Shown here in pieces: positions 34,029 to 44,977 of a stretch of DNA of 64,000 nucleotides. How positions within the stretch are numbered: position 1 is the stretch's first letter; the number at the start of each line of letters is the position of its first letter. The notes below the pieces were generated by a model. That model saw nothing but the letters and a program-made list of their open reading frames with translations, was not told the origin of the DNA and made no database searches. The stretch spans positions 1 to 64,000 of the forward strand of contig JBOGVZ010000066.1 of assembly GCA_050692985.1 (NCBI GenBank), in the 5' to 3' direction. The position numbers and the translations under genes are program-made. Origin of the DNA: JBOGVZ01 sp050692985 (GTDB taxonomy: Bacteria > Actinomycetota > UBA4738 > CALAEC01).

Positions 34029-34379
34029 ATGGACCTCGTGGTGAAGGGCAGGGGAGACCGCGTGTCCGGCCAGACCCGAGGGCGGGTCGAACGCAAGCTG
34101 GGACGGCTCTCCAGGCTCGACAGGCGCATCGCCCGGGTGGAGGTCGAGGTGATCCGCCAGCCCAGCCGACGCGTGGACGGTGGCCACCGCGTGGAGGCCT
34201 CCTGCCGCTCCTCCCGGCGGACGTTCCGGGCCTCGGCCACCGGCGCGGACGTCGACTCGGCCCTGGACCGGGTGGTCGAGCGCCTGGAGCGCCAGATCGC
34301 GCGGGAGCAAGACCGGAGGCGAAGCAGGATGCTGGATGGCGCGAACCGGATAAAATCGCGCCGACATGAACCCTCCTGA
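34029..34379 (+). CDS. hpf: Ribosome hibernation-promoting factor (HPF/RaiA, short form)
   Basis: Binds the small-subunit decoding channel to inactivate ribosomes in starvation. The 116 residues comprise only the N-terminal beta-alpha fold (MDLVVKGRGDRVSGQTRGRV, HRVEASCRSSRRTFRA, ALDRVVERLERQIARE); the C-terminal dimerisation domain of long HPF is absent, unlike most actinobacterial homologues. A good RBS (GGAAGGAG) precedes the ATG. The structured RNA just upstream probably controls it or is a separate RNA. Confidence 0.82.
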   Translation: MDLVVKGRGDRVSGQTRGRVERKLGRLSRLDRRIARVEVEVIRQPSRRVDGGHRVEASCRSSRRTFRASATGADVDSALDRVVERLERQIAREQDRRRSRMLDGANRIKSRRHEPS

Positions 34380-34387
34380 CGCCACCG

Positions 34388-34412
34388 CCCCCTCGGGCCC
34401 CCGGCGAGGGGG
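34388..34412 (+). promoter_or_regulatory. Hairpin covering the response-regulator ribosome-binding site
   Basis: CCCCCTCG (34388-34395) pairs with CGAGGGGG (34405-34412), an 8-bp stem whose 3' arm is the G-rich SD of the GTG at 34422. It could weaken translation or act as a partial terminator after HPF. Confidence 0.35.
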
Positions 34413-34421
34413 GCCCTGACC

Positions 34422-35111
34422 GTGGCCACCAAGAAGGATCGTCCCGCCTCGGACACCCTGCGCGTGCTGATCGCCGACGACCATGCCCTGTTCCGGCGCG
34501 GCCTGGAGATGGTGCTGGAGAAGGAGCCGGACATCGAGGTCGTCGGCGAGGCCATCGATGGGGACCACGCGGTGGAGAAGGCCCAGGAGCTCATGCCCGA
34601 CGTGGTCCTCATGGACGTCCGGATGCCCAAGAACAGCGGGATCGAGGCCACCCAGCGGATCAAGGAGCTCCTCCCGCACGTGAAGATCATGATGCTGACG
34701 ATCAGCGACGAGGAGGCCGATCTCTACGAGTCGATCAAGGCCGGCGCTTCCGGGTACCTGCTGAAGGAGATCTCCACCGAAGAGGTGGCGGAAGCGATCC
34801 GATCGATCGTGGCCGGGCACTCCCGCATCTCCCCGGCCATGGCCTCCAAGCTGCTCACCGAGTTCGCGGCCATGACGAAGCGCACGGACGAGCGCCAGGA
34901 GCTCCCCCCGCCGCGCCTGACCGACCGGGAGCTCGAGGTGCTGAAGCTGGTGGCCCAGGGTCTGAACAACCGCGACATCGCCAAGCAGCTCTTCATCTCC
35001 GAGAACACCGTGAAGAACCACATCCGCAACATCTTGGAGAAGCTCCAGCTCCACTCCCGGATGGAGGCCGTGATCTACGCGGTCAGGCAGAACATCCTGG
35101 AGATCAAGTAG
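34422..35111 (+). CDS. NarL/FixJ-type response regulator
   Basis: 229 aa: receiver domain (about 13-130) with acidic pair D19-D20, phosphoacceptor D65 in VVLMDVRMP, Thr in MMLTISD and Lys in YLLKE; then a LuxR-type helix-turn-helix (RLTDRELEVLKLVAQGLNNR, ISENTVKNHIRNILEKLQLH). No sensor kinase is adjacent, so its signal is unknown and it may be an orphan. A TAAAAT box at 34351-34356 inside hpf could be an independent -10. The GTG start keeps a polar 12-residue extension typical of the family. Confidence 0.9.
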   Translation: MATKKDRPASDTLRVLIADDHALFRRGLEMVLEKEPDIEVVGEAIDGDHAVEKAQELMPDVVLMDVRMPKNSGIEATQRIKELLPHVKIMMLTISDEEADLYESIKAGASGYLLKEISTEEVAEAIRSIVAGHSRISPAMASKLLTEFAAMTKRTDERQELPPPRLTDRELEVLKLVAQGLNNRDIAKQLFISENTVKNHIRNILEKLQLHSRMEAVIYAVRQNILEIK

Positions 35112-35433
35112 GCGTCGGCACGCCGCGCGAGCGGGTAGGGGGGGATGGGGTGGGGGGCGTCGGAGCGACCGTATCGGAGGAGCTCCGCCCGGCGCTGGTG
35201 CGCCGCACCACCGTGCCGCCGACCAGGTGGCCGGGCTGGCGGCGGCCGCGGGGGCTTTCGGCGGGGCGTTCCTGCTGGGGGCCACCAGCTTCGGGGTGGT
35301 GGCGGTGGCGGCCATGGCGGTGCTGGCGATCCCGCTCGCAGTGCTGACGGTGGGCCGGGTCGCGGCCTGGGGGAAACCCGCAAGGCGCCCGTATAATCGA
35401 GGCCCGGACCACCTCCAGGAGACGACCCCTTTG
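35112..35433 (+). other. Region between response regulator and secA; cryptic coding traces
   Basis: No intact gene. Bases of about 35150-35220 in one frame (ATVSEELRPALVRRTTVPP) and 35218-35390 in the next (VAGLAAAAGAFGGAFLLGA and a second hydrophobic stretch) show coding-like third-position GC, as if a small membrane protein had suffered a one-base shift. The second frame runs open into secA but is not part of it, because the secA promoter lies in between. Confidence 0.35.
35392..35397 (+). promoter_or_regulatory. Consensus -10 of the secA promoter
   Basis: A perfect TATAAT stands out in this GC-rich DNA. Initiation near 35404 would give a 30-nt leader carrying AGGAGA about 15 nt before the start codon. 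No -35 match is visible. Confidence 0.55.
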
Positions 35434-38100
<2,667 letters not shown>

Positions 38101-38103
38101 GCG

Positions 38104-39217
38104 ATGACCGAGCACAGCCCTCGGGTGAAGGACCTGGCCGATCGCCTGGCGAGCGCGAAGGAGTACCTTTGACGTCCCCGGCAAGCGGGCCCAGCTCGAG
38201 GAGCTCGAGCGCCGGCTGTCCCAGCCCGGGGTGTGGGACGACCCCTCGCGCGGGCAGGACCTGACCACCCGCCTGGCCCGCCTCCGCCAGGAGCTCACTC
38301 GCTACGACGACCTGGCCGAGCGCCTGGAAGAGGCCGAGGTCCTCGATCAGCTCCTCGACGAGAGCCCCGACGGCGAGGTGGAACGGGAGCTCACCCGGAG
38401 CCTCGATCGCCTCGAGGCCGACATGGGAAAGCTGGAGCTGGCCTCGCTGCTGTCCGGGCCGTACGACCAGTACGACGCCGTGGCCAGCCTCCACGCCGGG
38501 GCCGGAGGCACGGAGTCGCAGGACTGGGCGGAGATGCTGCTTCGGATGTACCTCAGGTGGGCCGAGCGGGAGGGACTGGACGTCGAGCTCGACGAGGTGA
38601 CCCCGGGCGAGGAGGCCGGGATCAAGAGCGCCACGTTCATGGTCCGGGGGACGAACGCGTACGGCCTCCTGTCCGCGGAGCGGGGGGTCCACCGCCTGGT
38701 GCGGATCTCCCCGTATGACGCCTCCAGCCGGCGGCACACCTCGTTCGCCAGCCTCGACGTGATCCCGCTGCTGCCGGAGGACGAGGAGGTCGAGCTCGAC
38801 CCCAAGGACCTCCGGATCGAGACCTATCGGTCCAGCGGGGCGGGGGGCCAGCACGTGAACGTCACCGATTCCGCGGTGCGGATCACCCACGTCCCTACCG
38901 GGATCACCGCGGCCTGCCAGAACGAGCGCTCGCAGATGCAGAACCGGGCCGTGGCCATGCGGATCCTCAAGGCTCGCCTGGCGGCGCTGGCCCGCCGTCA
39001 GCGAGAGGAGAAGATCGAGAACCTGCGGGGGGAGCGGCGGGACATCGAGTTCGGGTCGCAGATCCGCTCCTACGTCCTGCACCCGTACCGGATGGTCAAG
39101 GACCACCGGACCGACGTGGAGATCGGCAACGTGGACCGCGTTCTGGACGGGGACCTCGACGCGCTCATCGAGGCCGCGCTCCGGCACCGGGCCACCGGCG
39201 ACGGCGCCTCGGGCTAG
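38104..39217 (+). CDS. prfB: Peptide chain release factor 2 with programmed +1 frameshift
   Basis: RF2 reads UAA and UGA stops. Twenty-two codons from ATG 38104 end at CTT TGA C (TGA 38170-38172), preceded by the internal SD AAGGAG; slipping +1 from CTT resumes at GAC (38171) as DVPGKRAQLEELERRL. This is the classical autoregulatory site: low RF2 lets the ribosome shift and make more RF2. The catalytic SGAGGQHVN is present; the codon-recognition tripeptide is SPY (ISPYDASSRRHTSFA) rather than the usual SPF. Total 370 aa. Its stop overlaps the convergent gene's stop (CTAG). Confidence 0.93.
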
Positions 39218-41607
39218 GAGGGCGGCGGGCGGCCGGCCTCGTCGCCGATCGGTGCGAGCGTCCGGCGCCGCCGCCGTTCCACCCGCGCGGCCGCCAGCGC
39301 CGCGGCCACCAGGACCAGGAGGGCCCCCCCGGAGCCAGCCAGGCCGGCCACGATCGTGGGATCACGGTACCGGAGCCGGACCACGTGGCGGCCGGCGGGA
39401 ACGGCCACGGCCTGGAGTGTCGAGTCCGCCACCAGGACCGGGGTGGACCTGCCGTCCACCGTGGCCCGCCAGTGCCGGTCGAAGGAGGTCCGCACCAGCA
39501 GGACGGCGGGGGCCGGAGCGTCCACGACCACCTCGGCGTCCTCCGCTCCCAGGGCCCGGTACGCCGCCGTCCCCCCCGCGGCCCCGCCGGGGCTGACCCC
39601 GGGATCCTCCTGGAGCACCAGGTCGCTCGACGGATCGAAGGTGTCCGAGGCGACCAGGGCCAGGGCCGCATCGCCGTCCGGCACGGCGGTCCATGCTCCG
39701 AACAGCGAGGCCCTCGGCCGGGCCGGCCCTCGCTGGAGGACCCACGGGCCCTCCCGGACCGCGGGGTGGAAACCCTCGACCGAGACCGACGGGGGGCCCA
39801 CGACCCACTCGACCTGGAGCAGGTCCAGGACCACCTCGTCCGGATCCGGGAACACGGTCACGTTGTACTTGGGAGGTGCGGGGGTCGTCCGCCGGCTGAA
39901 CGACCAGAACCTCAGCGGCTGGACGGGGTTGTAGCCCTGGGCGTCCTCGAGCCCGAACAGCATGGCCCGCTGGTTGTCCATCAGCCCCTCCTGTCCGGGT
40001 GTCCACGGTCCCACGTACCCCTTGGACCGGGCCTCCCGGTCGGGCTGGAGGGTCAGGTACCGCCCGCCGCCCCCGGTGCGGAGGGAGCGGGCGATGGGGC
40101 CTTCCGCCAGGTACCGGGCCGGCTCGACGTCGGGCTCCTCCAGGTTCTCGAACGGCGTGACCCAGGCGACCTCCGAGGGGCTCGGCGCAGTGGAGACCTG
40201 CCCGCCGACGGCCTGGCCCACCAGGGCCCCCAGGGACAGCTCCACGGCCAGCACCGCCGGGACCACGGCCGCCATCGCCGCCCGCCGGGCCGACGCCGCC
40301 AGGGCGACGGCTCCCACCGCCCCCGCCCCCCAGGCCAGGGCCAGGTACCGGGGAGACACGCCCACCACCACTGGGAGCACCAGCCACACGGCGGCGCCCG
40401 GGGCCAGCATCCACCATCGCCGCCCGGCCGGTGCCGCCCGCCAGGCGTCGATCCCGATGGCCGACAGCACCGGGATCACCAGCAGCAGCCCGTACCGGAG
40501 TCGGGACGGAGCGTGCAGGTAGACGTCGCCATAGGGGATGGCCCGGGCCACCGGGGCCAGGGCCCGGGCCACCCCAGGCAGCGACAGGAGGTAACACCCG
40601 CCACCGAAGGCGGCCATGGCCCCGGCCAGCGGCCGGTGACGGCGGCTCCACAGCGCCACCAGCGAGATCACCAGGGGAACGGCCCCCAGGTAGGCCCCCG
40701 GGGAGGTGGCGAACGTCAGCGGCCAGGCGAACCCTCCCGGTGCCCGGGGAAGCACGGCCGGGGGAGCGTGGTCGGACAGCCGGATGGTCAGCTCGCGGAG
40801 GCCGTCGTACCCCAGGCCCAGCGTGGACGTGGCCACGTAGCCGAGCCTGGGGAGCAGGTAGGCCAGGTTGACCGGCACCAGCGCCGCCACGAAGACCACC
40901 CCCAGGACCACGGCCTGTGCGCCGCTCCGTCTCCCGGCACGGACGTCAGCCGTGGCGCGGGCCGTCCCGTACAGCAGCACCGCGGCGGTCCCCAGCGCCA
41001 GCCCGTGGCTGAGGTGGGCCGCGGCGAGCTGCCCCCAGGCCACCGCCGCCAGGGCCACCCATCCGAGCCGTGACGACCAGGTCGGGGCCCGGAGGGCCCG
41101 CGACGCCAGGGCCAGCAGCACCGCCGACCACGCCAGCGCCCCGGCCACGGGGAGCGAGACCGCAACGCGGGAGCCGGCGATGGCCATGGCCATCGCCAGC
41201 CCCCCCACCGTGGCCGCCACCCTGGACAGCTCCTCGGAGCGGAGGAACGCGTACATGGCCAGCCCGGCCAGGACCGGCTGGAGCACCAGGAACGCCGGGA
41301 GGGCCGCGGCACACGGAAGGGCCGAGTACAGGGCCATGGTCGGCAGGTACATCCAGCCGGACTGCGGGTCCGCCGCCATGGGGACGCCGGCCAGCACGTG
41401 CGGGTTCCACGCGGGGATGTCGCCGGCGGCCAGGCTGCGGCCCAGGAGGCAGTGGTTCGGCAGCCAGAACCCCAGGACGTCGTTCTGCTGCGAGGGGGCC
41501 ATCCCGCCGAACGCGAAGTCGTGGAGGACCAGGAGGACGGCCAGGACGATCAGGGCCGGCCCGGCCGCGGCCCGGGCCACCGCCGGGCCCCGGGCCCGGA
41601 CGCTCAC
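39214..41607 (-). CDS. Polytopic membrane protein with large outer domain (YfhO/GT-C-like)
   Basis: 797 aa. About 12 transmembrane helices fill residues 15-480, then a soluble extracytoplasmic part and a final helix near residue 770. The early motif LLGRSLAAGDIPAWNPHVLAG and the C-terminal FDRHWRATVDGRSTPVLVAD are typical of YfhO-like proteins, GT-C-type enzymes that glycosylate or transport wall polymers. No catalytic acid can be assigned with certainty. The GTG start overlaps the stop of the glycosyltransferase-methyltransferase gene, so the two probably work together on a lipid-linked sugar. Confidence 0.75.
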   Translation of the reverse strand: MSVRARGPAVARAAAGPALIVLAVLLVLHDFAFGGMAPSQQNDVLGFWLPNHCLLGRSLAAGDIPAWNPHVLAGVPMAADPQSGWMYLPTMALYSALPCAAALPAFLVLQPVLAGLAMYAFLRSEELSRVAATVGGLAMAMAIAGSRVAVSLPVAGALAWSAVLLALASRALRAPTWSSRLGWVALAAVAWGQLAAAHLSHGLALGTAAVLLYGTARATADVRAGRRSGAQAVVLGVVFVAALVPVNLAYLLPRLGYVATSTLGLGYDGLRELTIRLSDHAPPAVLPRAPGGFAWPLTFATSPGAYLGAVPLVISLVALWSRRHRPLAGAMAAFGGGCYLLSLPGVARALAPVARAIPYGDVYLHAPSRLRYGLLLVIPVLSAIGIDAWRAAPAGRRWWMLAPGAAVWLVLPVVVGVSPRYLALAWGAGAVGAVALAASARRAAMAAVVPAVLAVELSLGALVGQAVGGQVSTAPSPSEVAWVTPFENLEEPDVEPARYLAEGPIARSLRTGGGGRYLTLQPDREARSKGYVGPWTPGQEGLMDNQRAMLFGLEDAQGYNPVQPLRFWSFSRRTTPAPPKYNVTVFPDPDEVVLDLLQVEWVVGPPSVSVEGFHPAVREGPWVLQRGPARPRASLFGAWTAVPDGDAALALVASDTFDPSSDLVLQEDPGVSPGGAAGGTAAYRALGAEDAEVVVDAPAPAVLLVRTSFDRHWRATVDGRSTPVLVADSTLQAVAVPAGRHVVRLRYRDPTIVAGLAGSGGALLVLVAAALAAARVERRRRRTLAPIGDEAGRPPPS

Positions 41608-42911
41608 GCGGCCGTGGTGGCCGGTGCCCGTGATCCGCGAGTGGCCGGCACCCGGGCCTTGAAGATCATCTCGGAGCGCCCCACGTAGCGGCACTCGAGC
41701 ACCTCGAGCCCCAGCTCCTCCCGGAGCTGCCGCTCCAGCCCGTCGTGGGTGTACCGGTTGATGTGCTCCTTGGCGTACCCACCCGGGAACACCCGCCCGT
41801 AGGTCCACTCCAGCACCCGCCACAGGCGCCGCCCGTAGTCGGGCGTCCCCAGGACCAACAGGCCACCGGGGCGGACCACCCGGGCCAGCTCCTCCAGCCG
41901 CACCTGCTCCCGAGGCACGTGCTCGATGACCTCGGAGCAGATGACGGCGTCGAACGAGGCGTCGGGGAAGGGCAGATGGTTCATGTCCGCCTGGGCCAGG
42001 TGCCGCCCCGGCCCTCGGAGCCACCGCAGCTTCCGGGAGGCCACGTCCACCCCCACGCCCTGGGCCAGCATCTGCACGATGCGGCTGGAGCCGCATCCGA
42101 TGTCCAGCACCCGCCCGGCCTCGGCCACGAAGTCGCTGACGATCCGGAACCGCCGCCGCTGCCAGTACCGCTGGAGCGGGATCCACGAGTCGAACGCGCG
42201 GTCGTCGTAGTCGGCCGCCCGGACCGAGTTGCGGAGGGCGAACAGCCGGCCCAGGCTCCGCAGGTAGCCGAACCCCAACCGGACCATGCGGGTCCTGGTC
42301 CACGGCCCCGCTCCCCGGTACCAGATCGGTACCTCGGCGATCTTCCACCCCTGGCAGAGCGCCTTGACCGCCATCTCCGGCAGCACGTCGAGTCCCCCGG
42401 AGGTGGGGAGCCCGATGTCCTCCAGGACCCGGCGGTGGTACAGGCGGAACCCGCTCGAGAGGTCCCGGTACGGCAGCGAGAGCATCGTTCGGTAGACGAA
42501 GTTGAGGAGCCGGCTGGCCACCCGCCGCACGAGCTGAAGCTCGGCGTGGGCCCCGGGGACGTACCTCGATCCCAGGAGCACCTCACCCCGGTGGCGGTGG
42601 TGCCACATGGTCCGGATGTAGCCCGGCCGGTGGGAGAAGTCGGCGTCCAGCGTCACCACGTACCGCCCCCTGGCCCGGCGCAGGCCCTCTCGCAGGATCT
42701 CCCCGTACCCGCCTTCCGAGGAGGCCACGAACGAGGCCCCCAGCGCGGTGCTCAGCTCCCGCAGGTGGGTGCCCTCGGGGCCGCCGGCCACCACGACCTC
42801 CCGGTCGAGCTCCAGCGAGTCCACCGCCGCCGCCAGCGAGGGGATGAGCCGGGGGAGGTTGTGCTCCCCGGCCCACACGGGGATCACGATCGAGAGCGTC
42901 GGGCTCGCCAC
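41604..42911 (-). CDS. Glycosyltransferase family 2 fused to SAM-dependent methyltransferase
   Basis: 435 aa. The N-terminal half is a polyprenyl-phosphate sugar synthase-like GT2 (LSIVIPVWAGEHNLPRLIPS, VTLDADFSHRPGYI, SSGFRLYHRRVLEDI). The C-terminal half is a class I methyltransferase (VLDIGCGSSRIVQML, CSEVIEHVPREQVRLEELAR). GTG 42911 is chosen because an upstream TTG at 42950 falls inside the probable -35 box. Fusing the two activities suggests methylation of the sugar lipid it makes. Coupled by GTGA to the YfhO-like gene. Confidence 0.82.
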   Translation of the reverse strand: MASPTLSIVIPVWAGEHNLPRLIPSLAAAVDSLELDREVVVAGGPEGTHLRELSTALGASFVASSEGGYGEILREGLRRARGRYVVTLDADFSHRPGYIRTMWHHRHRGEVLLGSRYVPGAHAELQLVRRVASRLLNFVYRTMLSLPYRDLSSGFRLYHRRVLEDIGLPTSGGLDVLPEMAVKALCQGWKIAEVPIWYRGAGPWTRTRMVRLGFGYLRSLGRLFALRNSVRAADYDDRAFDSWIPLQRYWQRRRFRIVSDFVAEAGRVLDIGCGSSRIVQMLAQGVGVDVASRKLRWLRGPGRHLAQADMNHLPFPDASFDAVICSEVIEHVPREQVRLEELARVVRPGGLLVLGTPDYGRRLWRVLEWTYGRVFPGGYAKEHINRYTHDGLERQLREELGLEVLECRYVGRSEMIFKARVPATRGSRAPATTAA

Positions 42912-42920
42912 GCTTGTTGG

Positions 42921-42950
42921 AGTATCCGTCTCCGCGCTCCCGTAAACCAA
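42921..42950 (-). promoter_or_regulatory. Promoter of the glycosyltransferase-methyltransferase gene
   Basis: On the minus strand TTGGTT (42950-42945) and GATACT (42926-42921) are 18 nt apart; the GTG lies 9 nt after the -10, so the mRNA is leaderless or nearly so. Confidence 0.45.
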
Positions 42951-42988
42951 GCCCGCTCACCCCCCGCGAGCACCTCGCCACCCGTTGG

Positions 42989-42994
42989 TAGACT
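42989..42994 (+). promoter_or_regulatory. -10 box before the transketolase pair
   Basis: TAGACT ends 7 nt before ATG 43002. That ATG could be a leaderless start, but ATG 43038 has its own SD (GAAGGAG), so here the TSS would give a 36-nt leader. Confidence 0.4.
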
Positions 42995-43037
42995 GGCCCG
43001 GATGCCGGGATCCCCCTCCCTCGCCGAAGGAGACCCC

Positions 43038-43895
43038 ATGGACACCGCCCAGACCCCCACCGGCACCGACCGCCGGGAGCTGATCCACCGCCTGGAGGAC
43101 ATCGCCCGGGAACTGCGGATCATGGACATCGAGATGCTCACTGAGGCCGGGTCGGGCCACCCCGGGGGGACGCTGTCCGCGGCCGATTTGGTGGCCGCCC
43201 TGTACTTCTCGAAGATGCGCCTCCGGCCCCAGGAGCCGGACTGGCCAGACCGGGACCGGTTCGTGCTCTCCAAGGGCCACTGCATCCCGATCGTCTACGC
43301 GGCCCTGGCGAAGCTGGGGTTCTTCGAGGCGGACCAGCTGAAGACGCTCCGCAAGCTGGGGTCGCCGCTCCAGGGCCACCCCGACCGCACCCGGCTGCCC
43401 GGGATCGAGGCCTCCACCGGCTCGCTGGGCCAGGGGCTGTCGATCGCCGTGGGCATGGCCCTGGCCGGCAAGCTCGATGGGGCCTCCCGGCGGGTGTACT
43501 GCATGATGGGCGACGGCGAGATCCAGGCCGGCCACATCTGGGAGGCGGCCATGTTCGCCCCCCGGCACGGGCTCGACAACCTGTGCGCGATCGTCGATGC
43601 CAACCAGGTCCAGCAGACCCGCAAGGTGGTGGAGATCCTCGACGAGGAGCCCCTGGTGGCCAAGTGGCGGGCGTTCAACTGGCACGTCCGCGAGATCAAC
43701 GGGCACGACATGGGGGAGATCGTCGACGCCCTCGACGAGGCGGAGCTGGTCACGGGACGGCCCACGCTGATCGTGGCCCGCACGGTGAAGGGGAAGGGCG
43801 TGTCGTTCATGGAGCTCGATCCCGGCTGGCACGGCAAGGCCCCCGACGCCGAGACCGCCGAGGGAGCGCTGGCCGAGCTCCGGGCGGAGGGCTGA
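43038..43895 (+). CDS. Transketolase, N-terminal (ThDP-binding) subunit
   Basis: First half of a split transketolase; exchanges two-carbon units in the pentose phosphate pathway. TEAGSGHPGGTLSAADLVA, SKGHCIPIVYAAL and the ThDP motif GDGEIQAGHIWEAAMFA ending IVDANQ are standard. At 285 aa it holds only the pyrophosphate-binding domain and works with the next gene. Split forms occur in archaea and some bacteria. The start 12 codons upstream (ATG 43002) is possible if the mRNA is leaderless. Confidence 0.88.
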   Translation: MDTAQTPTGTDRRELIHRLEDIARELRIMDIEMLTEAGSGHPGGTLSAADLVAALYFSKMRLRPQEPDWPDRDRFVLSKGHCIPIVYAALAKLGFFEADQLKTLRKLGSPLQGHPDRTRLPGIEASTGSLGQGLSIAVGMALAGKLDGASRRVYCMMGDGEIQAGHIWEAAMFAPRHGLDNLCAIVDANQVQQTRKVVEILDEEPLVAKWRAFNWHVREINGHDMGEIVDALDEAELVTGRPTLIVARTVKGKGVSFMELDPGWHGKAPDAETAEGALAELRAEG

Positions 43896-44830
43896 TGGCG
43901 ACCGCCACGCGGGACGCGTTCGGGGAGGCGCTGCTGCGCATCGGCGCCGACGAGCGCATCGTGGTCCTGACCGGCGACCTGCGCGACTCCACCCGCACGG
44001 AGGACTTCGGCGAGACGTACCCGGACCGGTTCTTCGACGTGGGCATCGCCGAGCACAACCTGTTGGGGGTGGCCGCGGGGCTGGCCCTGTCCGGGAAGAT
44101 CCCCTGGGCCGCCTCGTTCTCGTGCTTCGTCACCGGGCGGTTCGAGGTCGTCCGGGTGACCGTGGCCTACCAGGAGGCCAACGTGCGGATCGTGGGGACC
44201 CACGCCGGCATCGGGGTCGGGGAGGACGGGTACTCCCAGATGGCCCTGGAGGACATGGCCGGGATCAGGGCCCTGCCCAACGTGGCCATCGTGAACCCGT
44301 GCGACGCGGTGGAGACCGAGCGGGCTGTCGAGTACCTGGTGGACCATGTGGGCCCGGCGTTCCTGCGGCTGACCCGGCAGAAGGTCGACGACGTGAACGG
44401 GGAGGGGTACCGCTTCGAGTTCGGCAGGGCCGTGCAGCTCCGGGACGGTTCGGACGTGGCCATCGTGGCCACCGGGGCCGCGGTGCAGGAGGCCCTGAAG
44501 GCCGCGGACGCCCTGGCGGGCGACGGGGTGAGCGCCCGGGTGCTCAACGTCCACACGATCAAGCCGCTCGACGAGGATGCCGTGCTGGCGGCGGCCTCGG
44601 ACTGCCGGGCCGTGGTCACCGTGGAGGACCACAGCGCCTGGGGGGGCCTGGGAAGCGCCGTGGCGGAGCTCCTGGCAACCCGGACCGACGGAGCTTCGGC
44701 GCCGCTGCGGATCATCGGGACCCGGACGTTCGGCGAGTCCGGAACCTCCGAGGAGCTGTACGAGAAGTTCGGGCTCAGTGGGGCCCGCGTGGCCGCCACC
44801 ACCCGAGCCTTCGTAGAGGAGCTCGCCTAG
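43895..44830 (+). CDS. Transketolase, C-terminal (pyrimidine-binding) subunit
   Basis: Partner of the preceding subunit. DAFGEALLRIGADERIVVLTGD, the catalytic-Glu region FDVGIAEHNLLGVAAGLAL, and FSCFVTGRFEVVRVTVAYQ are the transketolase pyrimidine domain; the C-terminal lobe (VNVHTIKPLDEDAV-type) ends GTSEELYEKFGLS. A 1-base overlap (TGATG) with the N-terminal gene indicates stoichiometric translation. 311 aa. DXP-synthase-like function is unlikely given separate subunits and motif pattern. Confidence 0.88.
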   Translation: MATATRDAFGEALLRIGADERIVVLTGDLRDSTRTEDFGETYPDRFFDVGIAEHNLLGVAAGLALSGKIPWAASFSCFVTGRFEVVRVTVAYQEANVRIVGTHAGIGVGEDGYSQMALEDMAGIRALPNVAIVNPCDAVETERAVEYLVDHVGPAFLRLTRQKVDDVNGEGYRFEFGRAVQLRDGSDVAIVATGAAVQEALKAADALAGDGVSARVLNVHTIKPLDEDAVLAAASDCRAVVTVEDHSAWGGLGSAVAELLATRTDGASAPLRIIGTRTFGESGTSEELYEKFGLSGARVAATTRAFVEELA

Positions 44831-44946
44831 GCTTCCCCGGAGGCCCGGGGCTTGGCCCCCACCGCCGGGGTCACCGCGGTCAGATCCGATCGCAGCTGCG
44901 CCATCTCCCGCCAGAGTTCGCGGATGTCCGCCCTGATCTGCTGCAT
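44827..44946 (-). CDS. Small coiled-coil protein (tentative)
   Basis: 39 codons starting MQQIRADIRELWREMAQL, an amphipathic helix with high third-position GC, ending in a Pro/Ala tail. No database-level recognition. It overlaps the transketolase stop by 4 bp on the opposite strand and follows the repeat-protein gene by 31 nt. It may be a real microprotein or the 3' remnant of a longer gene. Confidence 0.4.
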   Translation of the reverse strand: MQQIRADIRELWREMAQLRSDLTAVTPAVGAKPRASGEA

Positions 44947-44977
44947 GCGTGGCGTACCACGCCGGATCGTTCGGCCT

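Noticed and set aside
35227..35433. N-terminal hydrophobic extension of SecA
   Set aside because: SecA has no such domain, and a consensus TATAAT plus RBS lie after it.
42911..42950. TTG start of the glycosyltransferase-methyltransferase gene at 42950
   Set aside because: The TTG coincides with a good -35 box; the GTG at 42911 gives the natural N-terminus and lies 9 nt after the -10.
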